Assembly (NCBI GenBank): GCA_036768485.1
Contig: JAVLUZ010000596.1
Location: 248,001 to 312,000 of the forward strand
Reading direction: 5' to 3'
Source: Mermis nigrescens
Taxonomy: Eukaryota > Nematoda > Enoplea > Mermithida > Mermithidae
DNA: 64,000 nucleotides
Positions 58,253 to 64,000 of this stretch are shown here, one piece after another; position 1 is the first letter of the stretch, and each line of letters starts with the position of its first letter. The notes under the pieces are model-generated. The model was not told the DNA's origin. It worked only from the letters and a program-made list of their open reading frames with translations, and searched no databases. The position numbers and the translations under genes are program-made.

Positions 58253-60998
58253 GTTAGGGAAATGTGTGCACAGCATCAAAATTGTGAGGGTCAGCCAAAA
58301 TTTGTTTTCAAAAAATGCCTAAAAATCGAGTAAAATGGTAAATAGGCATTAAAATGTTGATTTTAAGCATTTCGCATGATTTAGCATCAAATCATGTTGG
58401 AAAAATGACACGAAAATTTTTGAAAAATTTTTTCAATAAAATTTTTGCACAAAATATGAAAAAAACAAATTTACTCATCACTTTTGACAATTTTTTTGCT
58501 TTTCAACATTTTTTTGAGTCAGTACAAAAAAATTGAAACCTCCTGGGGGTCGATTTTAGCTCAAAGGCTCTACTGTTCATTGTCATGGAGCTATATCAGC
58601 CCAAAAATGCAGAAATTGTTGACTCCACAGGAATTAAATGAAGCAGTGTAACTTGTATTAAAGTCAGCTTATTGTTGTTTATTCATACATAGATATTCTC
58701 GATTATTTTGAAGACATCTACATTGGTCACAAATGCAGGAACCAATGAGCGCCATTATTCCCTATTGAATTCTGGAATTGTCATCAGCTTACTGCTGATG
58801 GAATGCCCAGGACAAACAATAATGTCAAAGCTTGGCATTGTGCTTTCCAAGTACAATTCTTTATGCACTGTGGAAATAAGGGGGTCCCATAAGGACCAAA
58901 AATTTTTTGAAAAATGCAAGGTAAATAGAGAATATGAGAAAAAAGAAAGAACTACAGAAAGAAAATGCTTCAAATTACTGCATTTTCAAACATTTTTTAG
59001 TTATAACTAAAATTGAAATAGAAAATATCTTGATCATAAAATATCAGATCCTTTGCTGAGGATAAAAGATCATTTTTTGGTCCTGTTATAATTTTTTGGT
59101 CCGCCAATGCTCACATTTATACACCAGGTCTCTGCAAAATATGCAATACAACATGCATAATTTTGTTAGAACTGTAACATCAAGTGATTTTTTTCTTTAC
59201 TGTGAATTGCAATATTGATTGTATATTTCCATCTATCAACTTTGAAAAATTGCAAGACATAGGATTTTTTGGCATTGTACTGTTTTAAGGCAGCAGCTGA
59301 ATTCTGTTTCGAAAAACTGCCTTGCTTTAGAATTTTGTTGCACAGAAAATTCAATAACAGGTAGATAGAATGTCTTTTCCGCATAAAAACGACTTGGAGT
59401 TCAGAAAAATCATAGACTTGTTTTAAAATGAAAACAGTGGAATTTCAGCAAAAAATAGAGTGCTCAAAAATTTTCTAGGCGAAAAACTTTTTTGAAATTT
59501 GTGCACCAATGCACAGGGAACTGTGCAGAAAAAAATCTTAATGTGAGGGTCATACTTGTGGATGGAATGGAACTTTGCTAATCATTAATGGAAATGTTGG
59601 TGAGGTGAGTAATGTAAATTCCAATTCAAATTGTGGTTGTGACTTGGAATCCTAAATTTTTTATTGTTACCTTGTTTCTTAAAAACTTCAAGAACTCAAA
59701 AATTTATATTGCTCTGCCTCAGACCTCCATCAAACAGTCCTTCAGCACATCCCCTGAACCCCCAACCATATTTTCTTGGGCACTTTGCGCCCTCCAGCAT
59801 ATTTTGTGTATGTGACTATTTTACAGCTCTGCCAGAAGTGTAAATTTATCTGCAACTAAATGCAGGCAACGCTTTGGCATTTTAAGTGCAGATTAAAGAG
59901 CAAAATGCATTTTTGATATTTTCTGTCACACACAAATTATGGCAAAAACTTTTCAAAAGTTTTTCGAAAAGATTTTACATTAAAAGTCACTTAGTAGCAG
60001 CCAGAATAGTGAAGAAAAGGTTAAGAATGTGTTTAAGAACATTTATTTCAAATTTGAGGGCCATTTTTAAAAAAATTTTTCAAGCTGGGGCTCTGTCATC
60101 CCTTAAAAATTTCTGGATCTGCTAGTAGAATGCTAAATGATTTGATCGTATTTTTAAGAACACAATAGGTCTGCAACGTCTGAAGTTTCATTGTTTGATT
60201 GAAGCTTTACATACAGAACACTTGCTTACCAAAACCCAATGGGCGCAGTGCAACGCTGGCCATCAATTTCCAACTTATCGACAGCAAATGTACCAAGTAG
60301 TCAATGAACGTCTATAAAATTTAATTAATGACTATGATAATTGAAATCTGTTGGAGTTTTTGCGTGCATGCTTGCATAATTTTTGCTTTTAGTTGAGTAG
60401 GATAAGTTTACACAAATTTTGATCTTTTGCTTATCTACCACAGTTTTATGATTGCTTACGGCAGCAATGAATTTCACACTTGATTTGCACAACTTACAGT
60501 AAATGCGAACAATTTAAAAAAATTGTGAAAATGAATACTATAATCTGTGTCAATAAAATAAGTGTAAATATTATGATGGCGTTACACAAAACCTATTGCT
60601 ATAAAAGTTAGTCCTTTTTCCAAAGGTAAGTAAAATAGTGAAAATTTATACTTTCGTAGATCCAATAATTCAACCAGTTTTCAACTCAACCATAAAGTAA
60701 AGAAAAATTCAAAAGTCTGTTCATTGCTTTACAAAACAAAAGAAAGTGCTTGCATTGATTACTACCTAATACCGAGATATTCATATATAGGTAGTTAACT
60801 TTGTCCCTGTTATAATAGAAAGCATATTTGATTCTGGATCAGAAAGTATACACACTGTTGCAAATAGTCTTAGTGTAAGATACAGTAGGACTTTTTTCAA
60901 AGGTATGCTCACTTTGTCTGTGAAGTTTTAATGGGCTAAATCTTTCATTTATCAACATAAAAGTATTGTAAAGTTACATGAAGATATCTATTATGGCT

Positions 60999-61200
60999 GC
61001 ACTCTACTGATCACACGCTCTAATGTCGCGTGCTCTCAATGTCGCAGCACTCTGATGTCGCGCGCTCTAATGTTGTGCGCTCTTATGTCACTGCACTCAA
61101 ATGTCGCGTGCTCTAATGTTGCTGCACTCAAATCTTGCTGTGCACTAATGTCACATGCTCTAATGTCAGCACTCTGATGTTATGTGCTCTAGTGTGGGCT
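60999..61200. repeat. Minisatellite (right arm counterpart)
   Basis: Reverse complement of the 54435-54720 array but only about 200 bp (13-14 units), so the arms have gained or lost units since duplication. Confidence 0.85.
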
Positions 61201-61286
61201 CAATGTGAAAATTGTATGTCCAAAGTTACCCCACCTTTTCGCAAAAATGAAAAATCTTCATTCAATCAATAAATGCTAATCATACA

Positions 61287-61535
61287 CATATGTGGGCAGC
61301 AGGAAAATTCTGTGGGATGGGGTGCAAGATTTTTTTGAAGGTCAAAAAATGGCCTTAAAAATGGTGGTATGGCGACAGAAACACCAATTTTCTACGTTTC
61401 TCATCAAGCAAAAAATTGCGAAAAAAAACGAAAAAATTTTTAAACATTGAATTCTGGGGTGGTATTTTGATTTCTGGGGGAGTATTCTGGTTTCTTGGGG
61501 GTGTATACCCCCAAACCCCCCTATACCCAGGTGTG
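61287..61535 (+). mobile_element. G-rich hAT-type MITE with perfect 8-bp duplication and empty site
   Basis: 249 bp from CATATGTGGGCAGC to ACCCAGGTGTG, flanked by ATCATACA (61279-61286 and 61536-61543). The left arm near 54343 has the intact complement TTGTATGATTAG without insertion. Confidence 0.93.
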
Positions 61536-61894
61536 ATCATACAAAAGTTTTTACAATAAATGGCATTAACATTAAAATAGTTCATGCTTTTTGAATGAAA
61601 ATAAAAGAATTTTAACTCAATAAAATTGAATAATATACCACTAGAATATCAATTAACATACCAAGACATATGTGTAAAAGTTTTATTTCACAAAATACAT
61701 TATTCACAGAACATGCAAATAATGTATTTCACAAAACTCATTATTCACAGAACATGCAAATAATGTAAAAACCAAAACTTTGTCCGAAGTTGCCCTGGTG
61801 TCCAAAGTAGCCCCACTTGATGGTACCACCATTTTTAAGACAATTTTTTGACCTTTGAAAAATCATGCACCCTTCCAGAGTTTAGGTGCTCCCC

Positions 61895-62136
61895 AATACA
61901 TAATGCAGCCCCCAAGGAACCAAAATATCCCCCCAGAAATCATAATACCCCTCCCCCAGAATTCAATTTCTGAAAATTTTTGTTATTTTTACACAATTTT
62001 TTTGATGCCAATGTATAGTGCTAAATGAGAAATGTCAAAAAATAGTGTTTTTTGCCATACTACAATTTTAAAGGCCATTTTTCGACCTTTTAAAATCTTG
62101 CACTCCATCCCAGAATTTTCTTGCTGCCCATGTATG
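61895..62136 (-). mobile_element. G-rich MITE copy (right arm, shared with left arm)
   Basis: Reverse copy ending TTGCTGCCCATGTATG. It corresponds to the first copy at 53294 of the left arm, so it was present before the arms were made. Confidence 0.7.
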
Positions 62137-62629
62137 GTCAATGCACAAAAACTCCTAGTCCATATTAAGCTTCACCATCATTACTTGCTGCAACAGTTAT
62201 TACTTTCATAGAGTGCAATTTTTTATGCTCTTTCTAAGTATGTACATTATTTTCTTTGAAAATCATTTTTTGAAACAGGTGAGACAAAAACTAGTTCAAT
62301 GCATATGGATAAGTGCCTGTAACAAGAAAAAATAGATTTCTGTTGCATTAAAGACAGCTAACAGTTGCATCTAAAATTCTGGAGAGGAATAAATCACTGA
62401 ATTTCTTATTATAACCTTATTTACCCATTGTAAGCTTGTATGATTTCACTCTAAATAGTCCAAAAATTCCAGTTTTTCAATGGTAAACCATCAAAAATGA
62501 TGTAACTAAAGCCAACATGAGGCTAGACAAGGTTTTGGATACATTGATAAGGAATAACAGAAAAAATGTCAATAAAGTGATTCACTATGCTGTTGCTTAA
62601 TGCAAGGTAAATGGTGATCTCTATTTTTC

Positions 62630-63220
62630 AATAAAAATACTTTATTGAGCTCATTCCTCCTAATTTCAAATGTCAAGATCCTCTTGTCATTAGATATTCT
62701 TTAACTCAGACCAATAGATTTAAGATACCAAATTACATTCAAGTTAATGAAGAATTTTTATCAATTGGTGTCATTCCGCCTTGTAATTGTCATTCATCCC
62801 TGTATCTTCATCATCCATGTGGTCATGTCATTAGTGGCGATTTAAACTTCATTGGGAATCCTGACTTAATGTCTCTATTCAATAAATGTTTCAATTTTTC
62901 TTGAAACTCCTTGCATAAATTAGGATATTTGTTAAAATGACATTTTTCATGTTCTTGGTAGTTATGTCACAAATTCAGCCAAATGAGAAAATTCCCTCTT
63001 TAACTGGAAAAATTGAATGAAACAAATTGTTTCACAAAGAATCCATAGACCCAAAAATCAAATTTTTCTTCCCTTTCTAATTTTCTTATTGGTAAACCTA
63101 TCATTAAAAAGGAACTTTAGAGTTTGTAGGATCATTTTGTTGTTAGCATTGCAGATACGGCTTGCAATAATGTAGTCATGACATATAAGCACCATTATTT
63201 ATCCACTTTTTGGGAGGATT
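62630..63220 (+). pseudogene. N-terminal region of a reverse-transcriptase gene (right arm)
   Basis: Mirror copy of 52200-52790 on the opposite strand, with the same PPNFKCQDPLVI, GVIPPCNCHSSLY and GHVIS words (about 62655-62850), the same internal stops and a few additional changes. Shared stops show that the gene was already dead when the palindrome formed. Confidence 0.45.
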
Positions 63221-64000
63221 TAAGCTATTTTTTATTACCAGCCCTACACTTTAGTGGTATTTACCTTTTGTCTAACATACGAAAAGAAAAGATTATAATT
63301 GTCCAACTTGAGTTTTAGGAAAAGCATTTTTTCTACGTTTTCCAGCTGTGTAAAAAAACTACTGTTTATGTACACTTTGGCAAAATTGTTCTACTACTTC
63401 CATACTGTCACTATTTACTAAAGGCCTTAAGTTAGTCTGTTGTTTCTGGGAAAACAATTGTAAAGCCTTTTTAAGAAATTCTTTTATTCACAGATTTTGG
63501 ACTATTAATAATCTTTCTTTCATTTAGAAATTGTAATCAATTAGAAACATTAAATTAATTAATAAATTCAAGTTTTATTGCTTTACACATCTCTTCCACA
63601 AAACAAACTTATTTCCTCTCCTTTTGATTTCCTGGAGAATCCCTTTGAGCAGAATAAATTTTTAGGTTAATTCTAATAAACTCTAATTCTTCTCCATTTT
63701 TAGCTTATCTTTTCTTTTTCTACTGCAAATATAAATTCCTATCATTGCTTAGAAACAAAGATCTTTTTATTGTTTAAATATCATGCCTTGTTACATGGAT
63801 GACATAGCAGCTATAAATATTCCAAACATTTTTGATTTTATCAAAAGATTTACCAGAAATTATAAAATGTCACAAAAACTTTTTTTTCTTCAAAAGTTAA
63901 TTATTTAGATATTGAAGTCAATCTTTCTTTGCCAATTTCTAACACAATTTTGACAAAAGAGAATATTTCTGATTTTTCATAGCCAATTTCTTCTTGTACA

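Larger units (their letters stand above)
51590..63840. repeat. 12.2-kb palindrome (arms 6.4 and 5.9 kb, 8-bp spacer)
   Basis: The left arm (about 51590-57963) and right arm (57972-63840) are reverse complements over their whole length. Paired positions sum to about 115982 near the axis (57122 with 58860) and 115430 further out (53292 with 62138). The change is explained by the MITE insertions that differ between arms. Identity is roughly 90% by eye, so the duplication is old. The outer limits are where GTTTGGAATATTTATAGCTG (about 51600) and its complement (about 63826) fade out. The arms hold an RT-gene relic, a minisatellite and MITEs, and no intact gene. The rest of the arms has no coding pattern that I can recognise. 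Confidence 0.92.

Noticed and set aside
58708..59010. Open frame of 100 codons in the right arm with a counterpart at 57104-57334
   Set aside because: The similarity between the two is only the palindrome; the opposite strand is equally open, and no known motif is present.
51590..63840. Palindrome as a sequencing or assembly artefact
   Set aside because: Arms differ at roughly one base in ten and carry arm-specific insertions with proper target duplications, which an inverted read artefact would not show. Long-read confirmation is still the decisive test.

Overview
The window is repeat-dominated nuclear DNA from an animal, most likely an invertebrate. The evidence is an AT-rich, CpG-poor background, long (TA)n arrays, eukaryotic transposons of many classes (Ty3/gypsy, hAT, PIF/Harbinger, MULE, Polinton/Maverick-like), chromatin-type protein domains, and no bacterial operons. 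I could not place the species. I found no complete ordinary host gene; almost every coding stretch belongs to a mobile element or a decayed insertion.

Region by region. 1-1.6 kb: the 5' end of a broken Ty3/gypsy element on the minus strand. 1.64-6.03 kb: an old LTR-flanked element, minus strand. 7.3-8.3 kb: a deleted PIF/Harbinger element. 8.4-17.1 kb: short G-rich elements, a degenerate tandem array (about 275-bp and 365-bp periods) and a 1.6-kb foldback. 17.14-24.99 kb: an intact, recent Ty3/gypsy element on the minus strand with 376-bp LTRs that look identical, a tRNA-Gln-like primer site, a 1747-residue Gag-Pol ending in a PWWP-like domain, and a second gene for a DEDDy 3'-5' exonuclease. 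It sits in a (TA)n array. 25.5-28.3 kb: a hAT transposase relic. 29.8-36.7 kb: a decayed plus-strand Ty3/gypsy-like element in the unusual order Gag, envelope-like protein, Pol. 37.4-39.8 kb: a dense cluster of small broken genes, including a core-only TATA-binding-protein homologue, an F-box protein and a small membrane protein; this may be a fragment of an endogenised large DNA virus. 40.9-43 kb: a Polinton-like relic with integrase. 49.9-51.2 kb: a MULE transposase relic. 51.6-63.84 kb: a palindrome of about 12.2 kb with arms of about 6 kb and almost no spacer.

A family of about 260-bp elements recurs at least ten times. Its boundaries are fixed by perfect 8-bp target duplications and, inside the palindrome, by empty sites on the opposite arm. 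This identifies it as a hAT-type MITE and shows that the palindrome is older than several of the insertions.

The most notable items are the PWWP-plus-exonuclease retrotransposon, the TBP/F-box cluster, the giant palindrome with MITEs at its axis, and the Gag-envelope-Pol gene order. All domain calls come from reading motifs by eye; no database search was run.
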